The notes under the pieces are model-generated. The model was not told the origin of the DNA. It did not search any database and saw only the letters and a list, made by a program, of their open reading frames with translations. This document shows, piece by piece, positions 33,085 through 45,004 of a DNA stretch of 64,000 bases (within the stretch, counting starts at the first letter, position 1; each line of letters begins with the position of its first letter). The DNA is from Moniliophthora roreri (lineage: Eukaryota > Basidiomycota > Agaricomycetes > Agaricales > Marasmiaceae): contig LATX02000024.1 of the NCBI GenBank assembly GCA_001466705.2, forward strand, positions 62,001-126,000, given 5' to 3'. Made by a program: the position numbers and the translations under genes.

Positions 33085-34163
33085 TTATTGAGCAGCCTGC
33101 CAAGCAGCGTAGTAGATGGGTAGATGGTCGACAAGACCAGCCTTCCTTGGCTGCCAGCCCAGGAGGCTGCGAGCGAGGTACGGTCGAAGATTGGTAGTTT
33201 GGGAGAGTGCTAGTTCCCAGTCTGGAAAGACAATAAGTAATTTGTTAGATTTGAAAGAAAACCAGCGTATACGTACTATTAGCAGGTGGTGAAAACTCGT
33301 GGCTCTTAGCACCAGATACCTTCGCTAGAGCGAACAAAATATCCGCCTGCGACTCGGTGAAATCACTGGCAGCATCAAAGATCTGTCCACCAACAAGAGG
33401 TGCTCTCTCAGCAGCTCTGAGGTAGAGATCAGCAAGGTCGTCCATATGGATGAGCGCGTATCGGCCTCCAGGAGTACCAGGCCAAACAATCTTTCCCTCA
33501 GAGGCGGATTGGAAGAGAGGTGCAAGCAGAGAGCCTGATCTACCATACAGAAGAGCAGGGCGGACGACGATACCATTCACACCCTGATCTTTGACCACGA
33601 GTTGCTCGACAGCTGGACGCCACGAGACGAGTTCGGCGGATTTGAAAAGAGGTGTGGTGTCTGAGACACTGAGAGTTTCACGGTCTTCACCGTGCACCCA
33701 AGTACCAGAAGTGTAGATGTAGGTCAATTTGGGAGCGTGAGCTGGACGAAGTTCGGTGGCAGCCTTGGAGATGGTTTCGAGAAGCTTCTTGGCGAGTGTC
33801 CAGATTTCGGCAGTACCACCGACAGCTTCAACAACGACGTCGAGGTCACGAACGACGTTGATCCACTTTTCTGGTTCGGTAGGCTCGCCGATGATAGGAA
33901 CGACTATAGATGAAAAACATATTAGATAAGTTATGCAATGAAAGTTGTATATTGGCGAATTAGACTGACTTTCATCAGCAGCGAGTTGTTTAGCCTTTGC
34001 TTGAGAACGCGTCAGACCGACGACGTAGTGACCAGCTCGGACAAATGCTTGAGCAATGGGACCACCAACGACACCAGTAGCACTGCAAATCGCGATATCA
34101 GAGAATGAACCAAATCAAAATTTAATTTTAGAACATGACGCACCCAAGAACGAGAACGCGCAT
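33085..34163 (-). CDS. NAD(P)-dependent epimerase/NmrA-like extended SDR, right copy
   Basis: Same four-exon gene as 13785-14863, on the other strand: start ATG 34163, stop TAA 33085-33087, and the N-terminal MRVLVLGATGVVGG with the Rossmann motif. The main exon differs from the left copy by about one residue (Ser for Asn after DAA). No lesion was seen, so both copies look functional. The near identity of introns points to recent duplication or ongoing gene conversion between the arms. Confidence 0.82.
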
Positions 34164-34467
34164 GTTTGCAGTTGGGAGATTGAAGTCGAAAAGCAAAAGA
34201 AGTTGGGAGGAGAGTTAACGTCCCATGGTGGTGAAATCAAGCGTTTATAAGGCGTCCAGAAACAATGTTTGAAACATGAAGAATGGGGCGTGCGCAGTGA
34301 CTCTGAGTTTGGAGCTCATCCCATCGAACAACAAGCCACATAGGTCCGACCAGCCCCGCTTAATACCGCCCCCAATGGCAAACGATCCCTTCCTTCTCCT
34401 TCTCGGAAGAGCTATTTTTGCAGTCGATGACTACTGGATATGGTTGGACCGCAGTCGATTTCCTCCC

Positions 34468-36573
34468 GAGGATGGGGGTACATTACAACAAAATATCAGT
34501 TTGTAAACATTGTAAACAAAGAGTGAGCCCCAGTGAAAATAGGCGACGATGGTCGGATTTTAGCCAGGAAGAACCGAGCGTGGACGATGCAGGACGATAG
34601 GCGCTGTTGTATGCCGATAGTCTTCAACGTCGAGTTATTTTTAGCCCTCGTGAACGAAGAGATGAACTGAAGTCGTAATTCGGTCAGGCAGTGACGTAGT
34701 CGATAACATTATGATATGAGTCAGACTTTCTAAGTTTCTTCCACACTCCCATGTATTCCCGTCGCAGGTTGCCCTCTCAAACCCTCAAGTCATTGTTAGC
34801 TTCGTGATTTCCTTCCTACTGCACATCTAGAGTCTCGGTACTCAGTATTCTGAAGTCTCACCTAGTTGACACTACCTCGACTCGTTGCCACGTCATCACC
34901 GCTCTTCGCTATTCATCTACTCAGTCTTGACCACAGGCTCGCAAAACTCACGTATTTGACTTGGAAATCGGATAAGTCCGTTAGTTGGATAGGAATGGGG
35001 ACAGCTGAAGTAGTATGGATGACACTTGTTAAGGGGTCGAAATCATGGTGCGTACTTAGTAACTTATTTCCCTCCCAGAAAGTCGAACTGACTGCTCACT
35101 TAAACAGCCCTTGAGTCCAGCATCGAAGATAATATAAAGGCGTCAATTGGTTCTCAAAAAATTGCCCACTCTGCAATCTTCAGGTAGCGTTCATTGGGAT
35201 AATGTCTGAACTCAGCTTAGTGAGTGTCCTGTGAGTTATAACATTGCTACGTAGCTAATATACCTACCCAGCATGTCTCTCCAACCCCAGAATCATCGGA
35301 CTATTGGTATATCATCCTACGAGGTATGTCGTTATCTACATCTCAGAGTTTCAGTGTGACTAATGCTCTCCCAGGTTTTGTTTTTGCCCCGACATGGCAT
35401 GATCTGGCGAGTGAGCAGTGACCGGACGGCAGGTAGCAGGCAACGGGGTGCAGCGGATGGGCAGGGAGAGGCAGGAAGGGGCAGGGAGAGGGACCGAGGG
35501 CATTTGAGAGAGGCACCCGACAGATATCGTCGCTCATCGTCACTCGTTGTCAATTACAGTATTGGATGTATTCTAGTAGCAATAAATGGACACATTGCTC
35601 ACTACTACCGTCGTCGCCGCTCGTCATACATCGTCTATAATCCTTAATTTACCAATTTGACGATGACCGTCTGTTGACGCCTGTCACCGTCTCACGTCGT
35701 CTGCTCACGGCCATACCCGGCGCCAAGTTTCACTGGGAGTGAGCCTGTACAAGCCGCCCTGTCGCTGTACCTGGGTAAAGCGTGTTGCATCTCTTTTGAC
35801 CACCATGCTCCGAGTCGGCTCTTGAATCCAGCGTAGCATACCATGTGCGACGAGGGAACCAGCAGTCATCATCGCGATGCGGAACGTCGAAATCTAAGAG
35901 GTTGGATCCCATGACACACTCTCCATCGCCGACGACATTCACAGGATTCATTTCTCCCACCTAAAATCGAATCTAAGACGGATAAAGATTGGATACTAAA
36001 TGGTTACGGGCAAGTCCAGTACCAAACTTTTCGCTCCTGTACTGACTACTTGCTGCTACTCTTTTCCACCAGAACGCGCTTCTCGAACCACTCCACTCGC
36101 TGACGGGGAATTGAATGCATCTATCCGGGATCATGGTGGTACGCTGGGAGACATAGGAAGCCGGAAACCAGGGTTGGATATTCGCCTACTATTCAATCTA
36201 CTACTGTATCGCTACTCAGCGAGATGTATGAACCAAGTAGAAGGCTTTGTCATTTTTCTTCTCCGTAAACAAACATGAGCTCTAGCCTTAGCATTCAACA
36301 GCACCATTTGTCGTGTACACTTTGTTCCCCGGGGGAACCAGCGGAAGCACTTTGGATGGTTTTCCGCTTTGGCAGCAATGGTAATGCTCATTGTTACCAC
36401 AAGTCGAGGATTGAATTCCGAAGCCGGTGACGGAGAAAAGAGGTCCATTTCGAAGCATGGCTACGGTGTGCTGGAGGTTAGTCAAAGGATCGAGTGAAAG
36501 AGAATAGTATGGCGCACACCAAAATCAAGGCCTCTTAAGCTCTTCCACGAGCTTCCGGCTCCAAAGCCCTATA
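34468..36573. other. Intergenic region, no supported gene
   Basis: About 2.1 kb right of the inverted duplication. It holds short frames only. A minus-strand frame near 36290-36460 encodes a small Cys-containing peptide (CGNNEHYHCC) without clear signal peptide or family. Purine-rich ggggcagggagagg repeats lie at 35445-35500. Confidence 0.4.
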
Positions 36574-36903
36574 TCACGTCGAATGGTCCTTAATCCACCG
36601 CTTCACGACATCTGGCATCGGACAAGCTGTGGACTCAGTCCTTCCATCACTATCATCATCATACATCTTCTGGCAACACAAATAAAGATTTTTAAGGTGT
36701 TCATCGCATCGTTCTGGGCTGTAGGTGTTCTTGTTGAGGCAAGATTGAAGAGAACAAGCTGAAAAAGTGGTCTAGGTCAAATTCCGGAAATTGATAACAT
36801 CTCATGGTAAGTACCTTCAGTTTGACATGGAGGTTCAGAGTTCTGAGAAAGATCTTAGCTGGTCATCAGTATGCAACATAAGGCTTCATACCTTGCTGGC
36901 CAT
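36574..36903 (-). CDS. CMC4: Cx9C mitochondrial intermembrane-space protein (CMC4-like)
   Basis: Three small exons (36892-36903, 36815-36842, 36574-36758) join to 75 codons (74 aa); each exon is too short to stand out as an open frame. The product has twin Cx9C motifs, CQTEACSLQSC and CDEHLKNLYLC, with extra cysteines at CC and TACP as in yeast Cmc4. The charged C-terminus ends KRWIKDHST. Such proteins are oxidised and trapped by the Mia40/Erv1 relay in the mitochondrial intermembrane space. The exact job of Cmc4 is not well known; it is linked to respiratory-chain assembly. Start and introns were chosen because all junctions carry GT-AG and the frame closes exactly. Confidence 0.88.
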
Positions 36904-37293
36904 AGGATCGAAGGAGCCGAGAGGATAAAAGCAGTGCTCGGTGTTGATGCCTGTTTTCCTCGCCATAAATTTGATATTCCTTCGGAGAAAAACTCCAGTT
37001 TCACAAACTTACATTCGACGCGGCTGAAATCTGGGAAGGTCTACATGTCCCAGGTCATAGCTTGGATCTTCAAAGCGGGGGTCCAAATGAATATGAATCT
37101 TCTGGACACAGAACAGGCCGCTGAGACGCTCAACCTGGCGCTTACACGTGGTCGCGACTATCCGGATTCGGCGCCCTATTAGCAGCACTTGCGACGCGTC
37201 GAGAACGGGTCTTCCGATCACAGACGGCTAGCTTATTTATTTCGGGACGCAATGAGATTGGAACGTTCCAAACTTTTTGCTTTTCCCTCATCC

Positions 37294-38523
37294 ATGGCCC
37301 CCATACATCCGCGAGCAGGGGAATCCAGTGCTAGTCATCCCAATTTACCTCTCATCATCGCACTCTCCATCGCAGGCATTTTAATCCTACTTACAGCTAT
37401 ACCGGCCGGTATATATATACGACGACAATTTTGGCCACGACGAAGTACATTTCGAGCTACACCTTTAGACCAGTTGACGACCAGCCCCAACAGCCGTTTC
37501 ACGGAAAAGTACCGCAATGGGGATGCACAGGGTGTCGTGCCTCTGATGAGCTATCATCGGCGTCCAGCTTCTGGCCACGACGACTCCCTTGTTCTGTACG
37601 ATCCATACGAGTCGTATCATTCCAAGGTGGAGTCTCCGAGCAATCATATCCCATACCATCCGGACGCATGCAGCTATCGAGGTAGTTGTCGCGACGCCGA
37701 GGACCGTGGTCTCCTCTCACATTCTCGAGCACAGTCCCAGGTCTACACCCCACCGCGTCTTTCTGCTGAACCTGCGACGAGATCTCCATTCATGGAGGAA
37801 ATCACACTCAAAGACCTCCCACCTTTTTTGGTTTCGGGCACGCAGATCAAGGGAATATCACCGCCATGGTCGCAAGCAGGGGACCATACAGCCTCGGCCG
37901 ACATTGAAGTGACCTTGGTTGCACCAGGACAAGGGTCTGCACAGTACCCCAGACCTTTACCACCACCTGGCAGCTCACAGTCCGCGTCAGAGGTACCCCC
38001 AGAGACGAATGAAGATTCAGATTCCGACTCGGACACAGATTCACAGTACTCCCAGGTTTCCGCATCGACAAGGCACCACCTTGCATTTTCACAAGGCCTC
38101 TCAATCCCGCTTCCTTCCGCATTCACTTCTCGGCATGACGAAGAACTCCGTCAGGCACCTACCAGGGCTACCTCTAGCCTTCTCATAACACGAGATAACG
38201 AGGTGCCAAACCGCCAGCTTCTTGGTGTTTCACAGATCGAGCCATCAAATTCTATTGTTCCGCCTCCAAGAGACGCAGAAGGAGAAGATCTACACAAGGC
38301 CTATCTTACGCATGGAACGGCAACCCGCAACTTATTCGGGGTCCGCGAAGAGGATGATACCCTTCCGAACCAATTCAAATGCGATGTAGCCTCCGTGCCC
38401 GCCAGTAATCCGACGGCGCCGACTGAACGACGCCCAAACTTGCAATTACCGATGTTTTTGGCAGACTTGCAGCCTTTAAGGATTTCGAAAAGAGGGTCGT
38501 TAACGCTAAGCAAGGGTGCTTGA
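37294..38523 (+). CDS. Single-pass membrane protein, Ser/Pro-rich, unknown function
   Basis: One open exon. I chose ATG 37294 because it places a single hydrophobic segment (LIIALSIAGILILLTAIPAG, about residues 20-40) near the N-terminus, followed by a basic stop-transfer stretch (RRQFWPRR). In-frame sequence extends upstream to 37189 without support. The remaining ~360 residues are low-complexity: Ser/Pro/Tyr-rich with an acidic Asp/Ser run (SDSDSDTDSQYSQ, about 38010-38055). There is no signal peptide cleavage pattern and no enzyme motif. It resembles the many basidiomycete type-III membrane proteins of unknown role with a long disordered cytosolic tail. Confidence 0.65.
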   Translation: MAPIHPRAGESSASHPNLPLIIALSIAGILILLTAIPAGIYIRRQFWPRRSTFRATPLDQLTTSPNSRFTEKYRNGDAQGVVPLMSYHRRPASGHDDSLVLYDPYESYHSKVESPSNHIPYHPDACSYRGSCRDAEDRGLLSHSRAQSQVYTPPRLSAEPATRSPFMEEITLKDLPPFLVSGTQIKGISPPWSQAGDHTASADIEVTLVAPGQGSAQYPRPLPPPGSSQSASEVPPETNEDSDSDSDTDSQYSQVSASTRHHLAFSQGLSIPLPSAFTSRHDEELRQAPTRATSSLLITRDNEVPNRQLLGVSQIEPSNSIVPPPRDAEGEDLHKAYLTHGTATRNLFGVREEDDTLPNQFKCDVASVPASNPTAPTERRPNLQLPMFLADLQPLRISKRGSLTLSKGA

Positions 38524-38782
38524 GAAAAGAGAACTGATTGGACGTGGTGATTGGACGATACATAACTGTATTCCTGACTAGTGGGCGACGCCCCGCCGTA
38601 TCATCATCGTTTATGACTCATTCCATACCATACCGTGTTAATAAGTAATCCTGCTGTCATGCAAAGCAAACGCTTGCCGAAACTTGACGTGAACGTTCAT
38701 GTTACATATTTTAGGTTTGCTTGGAGTTTACAGATATGAAGACGCTGGCATGAAACGAATGTGAGAGTACAACTAGAAGTCA

Positions 38783-39574
38783 TCAAGCCAACGGTGCGAT
38801 ACTCTTCAGATATTCAAGACGATGAAGGTTATGGTCTGACTCCGGACCACGGTTGACAGCTGCCCACTTAGGCTCGTCCTGCGTGTATATATATCAGAGC
38901 TAGGTACAGTACAAGAGGAATACAAACCGACCTTGAAAAGCCTCAAGGCTTCAACGTTATCATTCTCATCCAATGTAAAACGATGATAAATCCCAGCCGG
39001 AAGAACTAACAGGTCTCCTGGATCCATCGCGATGCGGATCCAAGCATCAGAAGGTGTTTCTAGGACCATGTGCGTCAGAGGAGCAGCGTAAATGATCAAA
39101 TGATTCAGTGTGAGGCACGTACCTCGAATATCAAAGTAGCCGCTTCCTGAAAGGATGTAGCGAATTTCTTCGTCTTCATGAAGGTGCCTGTTTTATATAG
39201 GACCCGATGAGTTTCTGGAGCCACATGGAATGCAACTAATGGCACTGACTCGCGGAAGAAGGATTTTATTTTCTCCTCGTATACCTATGGCCAATGTCAA
39301 CGGTCTCGACCAAAGCCGATTCTAAGCGTTGAAAGCTGAAGCGCTGAACACTCACTTCGCCAAGCCCTTCCCTGGAGATATCGACCACATCCCTATTCCT
39401 ATAATTCCTCTTTGCCGCCATAGTATCTATCTTCTCCTGGTACCCTTCCAAAGGGATATGAAAAGTCTCGACATTCAGAGTCTTGAGGTGTGTCCCCGTG
39501 ACTGGCCGAGATGGATTGCAATCGTGAGGAAGACGTTGGTCTCCGGGGATGTTGTCAAAGTAGTATGCACGCAT
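38783..39574 (-). CDS. ADI1: Acireductone dioxygenase (methionine salvage)
   Basis: Five exons (39356-39574, 39250-39284, 39123-39187, 38932-39059, 38783-38878) give 181 codons (180 aa), the usual length. The start MRAYYFDN and the DQRLPHD stretch are typical. The cupin metal site is complete: [10 protein letters not shown] (two His and a Glu) and the later His in [21 protein letters not shown] and the C-terminus complete the fold. The enzyme oxidises acireductone to 2-keto-4-methylthiobutyrate with Fe2+ (or by an off-pathway route with Ni2+) in the cytosol, recycling methylthioadenosine to methionine. Confidence is high because every exon joins in phase and the motif set is complete. Confidence 0.93.
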
Positions 39575-39768
39575 GAGTCGTCGTGGTTGCTTTGTTCCAA
39601 GTGCAGATGATGACTGTTGAAGCAGAAAATAGATACGCTTAAGCTTCCGTGGAGCTGACCATGAGAACACGACGGTTTCCTGATTTGCCTTTCCTGTTCA
39701 TTTTTTCCCCAAGGAGGTAGAAATTCTTCTCTTGCCAATCCGAGAAGACGAGGAGATTTATCGAGGTA

Positions 39769-39815
39769 CAGTAAGTCGAGGTCGCAGTAAGTCGAGGTCG
39801 CAGTAAGTCGAGGTC
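39769..39815. repeat. 15-bp tandem repeat, three copies
   Basis: Three head-to-tail copies of agtaagtcgaggtcgc-type units upstream of the acireductone dioxygenase gene. No coding role seen. Confidence 0.85.
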
Positions 39816-39970
39816 GGGGTCGAAGGCAAGCTGGCAGGCGCCGACTCTGGCGGATTGTAGCCACGCGCATAGACTCGTGCCCATTCCCGTTCGGTCTCGT
39901 CTACTCGGGGTCTGTTTACTATTTGAAAAAAGATCGGAATGACGGCAAGGGGAATGACGAGACCGAAGGG

Positions 39971-40745
39971 ACTGGTACAAACCGGGGCCATTTTGGCAGG
40001 CCCTGCCAAAGATGAGTTCGGACTTAGTGAAATCAGCCGTTTCTTGACTTCTTTCCATGACCTCAACCATCTAATCTGTCTTTTTGGCTTAGAAACTAGG
40101 GCTCTTACATCTGTTATTGACCTCTATACCTCTTATGGCAACTTTGGTTGTACCTTTTTGAAGCTTAAGAGCCCTGGACCCTCTACTTGCGACGAACACT
40201 CTCTCAGGCATCCGAACTGGACTTTCAAGACATGCACGGATTTTGCATATTCATTATCTGCCCTCAGGTCATCAACGTGAGCCTATGCATTACTCCGGGC
40301 TCTTCCTGTGGTTTCATTCGTGATAGGGGTGACTATATATTTCTGCTTACTTGCATGCTTGGGTACGAATGAGATTCTCTCGAGCCACTTGCGCGTTTCC
40401 TGTCCAGAAATCATTCTCCCCGGACTCTTAGAACCTCTTTCCAGCAAAGAAGTGTTGTCTTCTGGGTATCCGATCTGCCTTACGTCGCTGAGTCTCCGTT
40501 TTTTGGTTCAGCACTGACAAAACTGCATCTCAGCGAGTCACTTACGGCTCTATCTCTTCCCTGATTGCATTTCCTGACCCCCGTAGCATTACTGTAGCAT
40601 ATACGGTACTTTGCATCGTGACATCTGGTTGAGGGATCGGGCAATATGAGATTTTGTATTTTGCATTGAACATGGAGACACCGATTTCACTAAGTCCAAA
40701 CTCACATTTGGCGCGGCCTGCCAAACCAGCCCCGGTTTGTACCAG
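39971..40745. mobile_element. Terminal-inverted-repeat element (MITE-like)
   Basis: The left end (39971-40034) and right end (40683-40745) are inverted copies about 64 bp long. They include a perfect 16-bp pair (ctggtacaaaccgggg / ccccggtttgtaccag) and a perfect 14-bp pair (gacttagtgaaatc / gatttcactaagtc). Weaker similarity runs outward to about 39919 and 40790. No transposase frame lies inside the 0.65-kb core. A target duplication was not identified. Confidence 0.65.
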
Positions 40746-40813
40746 CCGCTTCGCAATACTCAGCTCCCGCCCGCATCATTTCAAATATTGCGAAGCGGGT
40801 GGGAACGAGCCTA

Positions 40814-41533
40814 CCACGCGCACCCTCGCATTTGGCGGATCACGTGACCTTTCCCATGCGTCAACGCCGCGAAATCGCCAAGTCCCACAGTGCTTGTAAG
40901 TTATGCTGCACACTGGGCCTTCCCAATGTGCTCAGAAGACCATTGGAATGTAAATTCACAATATCAATCTAATATATCTGCTCTTAATACCTGAAATAGC
41001 TAAGTGGATGATAAATAGCTTCGACTTGGTTGTTATAGTTGCGAAACAACGGTATTTTCTGGCCTTGTGAGCTAGTGAGTTCCCAAAACAAGCCATATTG
41101 TACTCTGAAGGGAGAGTCTGTGGAATTTTGAACTATTAGCGACCCACGAGAGGACATTACACCAGCGCTGTCACAGACTTACAGCCAATGTATTTCATGG
41201 GGTGATGAGAGACATTTTGGAACACTTTGAGGCAGAATATCCATGAGATATATTCCTCCGAAGCCCGTAAATATATCTGCTGTGGTCTTTGAGGGCGCAA
41301 ATACGTCAATTTTTATGTGTTTTTGGGACTAGGTGATCAATTGCGTGGTATTTACACAGGTCAGAGGCACATTTTTGCGGACTATATTATACAAAGCACT
41401 TCCTATGTCAATTTGAAGACGTTGGATACGCCCCGGAGTCACCGACGAAGCTCGGAATTGGGGACTTGGGTGATTTGCGGGTATTGACGCGCGGGTGAAG
41501 TCACGTGTTTCGCCAAATGCGAGGTGCGCGTGG
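40814..41533. mobile_element. Second terminal-inverted-repeat element (MITE-like), adjacent
   Basis: The left end begins ccacgcgcaccctcgcattt. The right end (reverse complement from 41533) begins ccacgcgcacctcgcatttg. Inverted similarity continues for about 90 bp, through CACGTGAC, GCGTCAA and CCAAGTCCC blocks. The core is about 720 bp and non-coding. It starts right after the preceding element, so the two may be nested or belong to one composite element. A third partial end-like piece (tggcggattgtagccacgcgca) lies at 39848-39869. Confidence 0.65.
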
Positions 41534-43797
41534 CTACAATCTCTGGCGGCCAATGACTGCTCCTAGCTCTCCGCTGAACCATTCAAACCTGGACCTCTTC
41601 ACATAAACCTTGATGCAGGCCTCCACCATTCTTTGCCCTTGAAATCAGCTATAAAAGACGGTAGCGGTTCGCGTTCTTAAAATGGATTCCGGAGCATTCG
41701 ATATATACATATCCGAATCCACAAATCCTCTCATACACAGCTCAAGGAACCGTGCCTCAATACCATCTTCAATTGTCATGGAAGAAGTAACTTTAGAATC
41801 GACAAGATAAATGCGAATACTACTGCTCTCGTTGGGTCCCAGCCACCTCGGACTCTCAGAGGAGACGGTCGCTGATCGCTCCATTACACCGACTCACGAA
41901 CATCACATTGTTTTCCAGAATGCTGTTTCGCCAGTTCTAAATGCCTTGCACTCTTCAGAGACCTGGCTTTAAGGACGTTTAAGATCAGTCACCACAGGGT
42001 GAAAGCCTCGAGATCCGAGTTTTCGACTTCACCACAGACACCCCCAAGGAGGCAATGATGCACGTTGAGGGATATTAGCACCAATCTGTTGGGGAGAAAC
42101 CTCGTATCCTCATGCAAATAGGTACCGGAATGCGTACGCCGTATGCTAGACGGCTCAAGTTGGGAGACATATTGGACGGCATCGGATGAAGGATCAAATG
42201 AGGATGAAGACTGGGAACTCTGAGGATAAGGATGGCAATATTGAGACTGACGAAGATATCGACAATGATGAACAGAACGACACCGAATAGCTAACGACTG
42301 AACGTCTTATCTCCTACAATAGCTTCCCGTTTGGTTAAATAAACCATTTCCCAAAACTTGTAGTTCTCTTGTATCTATAATCCATCGTCCTGCGAAAATA
42401 CACTGTAAGAATTCTGGTCCTCGTGTCTGTACTCGTTAGCCTCTTTTCCCAAGCTTTTCCGGCGTTGATGAGACGTGAGATCCCGTCAGATTGTGGTTAG
42501 CAAGACAGACAGGTACAACTACCTTGGTGAGGTTCGTCTCACGTAGCCCGAGAAAGAACGTAGATTCTCAGACTGCAGAACGGAAAAATCGCGTAAGGTC
42601 CTGCTTATTCTACCCGTGAGGTATGGATGTCAAATTTTTCTCTGCGAAGACGAGAATCCGCGGACTGCAAGTCCTCAATATCGACATTGAACGATGAAAA
42701 CGACCAGTACTCTCCAGCACTCGACGTGTGAGGGTATCCGGACTTGATCCTTGGGACCGCCACTGGAAGAAATCTCGGTGTACGTAGTACTGGAAGGAAA
42801 GGAAACCCGGGTGAATCGTGTAGTTTAAACCACAATCTAAAGTCCTCTCCTGCATTTTCGGTTTGACGAGTGAATTTTCACAGGCGACAGCTCCAAATAG
42901 TGTCAGTTACGTGTGTTCGTATCATGGGGCCTTTTTTGAAAGTCTTCTGATGATAAAATGGAAAGGGAAGTACAGAGGTAGGTTGCTGGTATTATCTGGT
43001 CTGCTGGGTAAGCCATACACTGCTCGTATCATATCCAGGAGGTGGTGTCGGGTCATCCTAGTACAAATGTAAGCATCGCCTTCTGCATCAGAAGATAAAT
43101 AAACGCACTTGTTGACCTCGTCTATGTCCAGTCAACTGCTCGTCCCTTCTCATCATCATTTCGTCCCAATTGTCAATGTTGTATCGGATGGGCTACAGAG
43201 TGTATTTTGAGCTCATTTCAAAACTTGTGAGCCTAGGAAACCGACAAACCTTGCCCTGGTTCTGAGCTCTAGTGGAAATGTTGAGCAAGGTGCCGCTGAC
43301 ACCGAAGAAGAAGGTCACCATCCCTGTATCGAGAATTGTCAGACTGTCTTCAGTACATCATGGAGAAGATGGAAGAAATACCGAAGGGAAGAAGAGCTTC
43401 CCATGGAACAGGCATTGTTGTGAACTAGACTTTGGAGGCGAGGGCAAAGTAGTGGAAATTCGGAATGGGTTGTGTACGCGTATTTGGAACGAAAGTTGAG
43501 GATGCGGCCCGACGATTTCTCCGTCTCACACCTCCACGTCGCGACTCGCCAATATTAAGCATTCTCTTACGGTGGTGATTCAAGTAGGAAGATTACACGG
43601 TCGATATTAAACGATTTGCACGCATATAGAGAAAGGGTGTAGTATAGGCGAGTCTTCCATTAAGACATTAAGCTGAAGCGAACTGTAGCAAAACTCAAAG
43701 GGAAACGTGTATGTAACATGCAGAAGGTGTGTATTATCAACGTGCTTTACCGGCCTTCATAAATGATGAATGGATAAGTTTAGTGAATGGGTGGATA
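41534..43797. other. Intergenic region, no supported gene
   Basis: About 2.3 kb. A short acidic frame (about 42187-42290, ending DNDEQNDTE) and small frames on both strands show no domain or consistent splicing. Confidence 0.4.
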
Positions 43798-45004
43798 TCA
43801 GTGGCGGTAATGGTCGCCCGTATTAGAAGAGGAAGTTAATGGCGTGCTGTTAGGATAGCCTGAAGGAGATAACAAATGAGGGTGCTGCATGCTCAAAGCA
43901 TAGGGGTTCGTAGAGGTATCTCCCTGCGAATAGGAAGCCGTTATCCCCCCATATGAACTGCCCCAAGGCCGTGAAGCAGGGTCTAGGTGCGAGCGCGGAA
44001 GCGGGCGACGTCCATACGGGTGAAATCCCACGGACTCTTTCTTGGGAGGGCCACTGCCAGGGCGCCGATCTCGGAAGCTATCACCATTGGAAGCAGGATG
44101 GAGTCTCTGATACCGTGCAGGTATTTGGATATGCTGTGAATGTCTCTGCCCGTCAAGATCAGAGGTTCGATGAAGCATCAGATTGTCTGGTGTATACATC
44201 TCATTCCGGTAAACACAGTACTCTCCTATTGTCGGTCGAGTATCAAAACTGTCGGGTGGCAAAGGAGCATGAGCCGCCTCTGCGGGTGACGACAGCATGG
44301 ATGAGTGGCTTTGTGGTGTCGAAGAATAGCTTGGTGACCAGCTGCCTGTTGAGGAGCTGTGAAGAGACGAGAGCAGGCCAGGCAGGGTCACAGGTAAGTC
44401 CAAAGTGGGGCCCCAGCCGAGGGTATCTAGATGGTCGGAATGGAATGATGTTCCATCACCATAAAATAAAGAGGCGGAAGGAAGTGGCACGAAACTCTCG
44501 CCGTAAATTTGTGAATCGTGCTGACTCGCTGGAATATTTAGGGAGACATTATGATGATCTTCCGCAGGGAAGAATGTGGATTCCGAATAGTGGATCATGT
44601 CCATGACAGCTACATCAGAGTCCACGAGGTTGCTTTTGTCGAGAGATTCCATGTTCTTCTTGGAGGACGCTCCGCTCGATGACGCAGACAGAGTACTTTC
44701 AGCGTGCGGCTCTATGTCTTCGTCTGAAAGCATAAATTGACCTAATCTGGGGGCCGTGTCTGGCTCGGCAGGTTGAATGTGATCTAACACAAGAGTATTT
44801 GTTCTCTGAAAAAGAATGGGTTTGTCGATACTCTAATAGTCGAGCAAAACATAAGGTACACACCTGTTCTTGGGGTATAACAAGCTCCGTCTTATGGATT
44901 TTGTTGCCTTTCCTACGCGCTTTCTTTCTTTCTATTATCAGACGAGAGGTATGAGTAAAATAAGACACTGGAAGATGTCGGTGACTCATACCATTTTGAA
45001 CCAT
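43798..45004 (-). CDS. Ser/Pro-rich protein with basic N-terminus, unknown
   Basis: Exons 44992-45004, 44864-44931 and 43798-44805 join to 363 codons (362 aa) if the ATG at 45004 is the start. The first residues are strongly basic (ERKKARRKGNKIHK); the rest is Ser, Pro, His and Gln-rich with few charged clusters (SSSTGSWSPSYSSTPQSHSS). It ends close to GDHYRH. This composition is common in fungal transcription regulators. The basic stretch right after an intron recalls the end of a DNA-binding helix, but no zinc cluster, zipper, HMG box or complete homeodomain can be shown. An upstream exon may be missing. I do not recognise the family. Confidence 0.5.

Larger units (their letters stand above)
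31794..34467. repeat. Right arm of the ~2.5-kb inverted duplication
   Basis: Reverse-complement partner of 13475-16000. Matching extends from the kinase-like gene, through the shared spacer with the catgtatgtatttgatacaattataacgcg segment, past the epimerase promoter to about 34467, where similarity stops abruptly. Confidence 0.88.

Noticed and set aside
13475..34467. Palindromic joining of two haplotypes as the cause of the inverted arms
   Set aside because: Not favoured because unique sequence flanks both outer borders and the mirrored genes enclose different NACHT/HET genes; still open until long reads are seen.
43953..44606. 217-codon plus-strand frame
   Set aside because: Antisense to the Ser/Pro-rich gene; no motif, and the minus-strand model joins three exons in phase.
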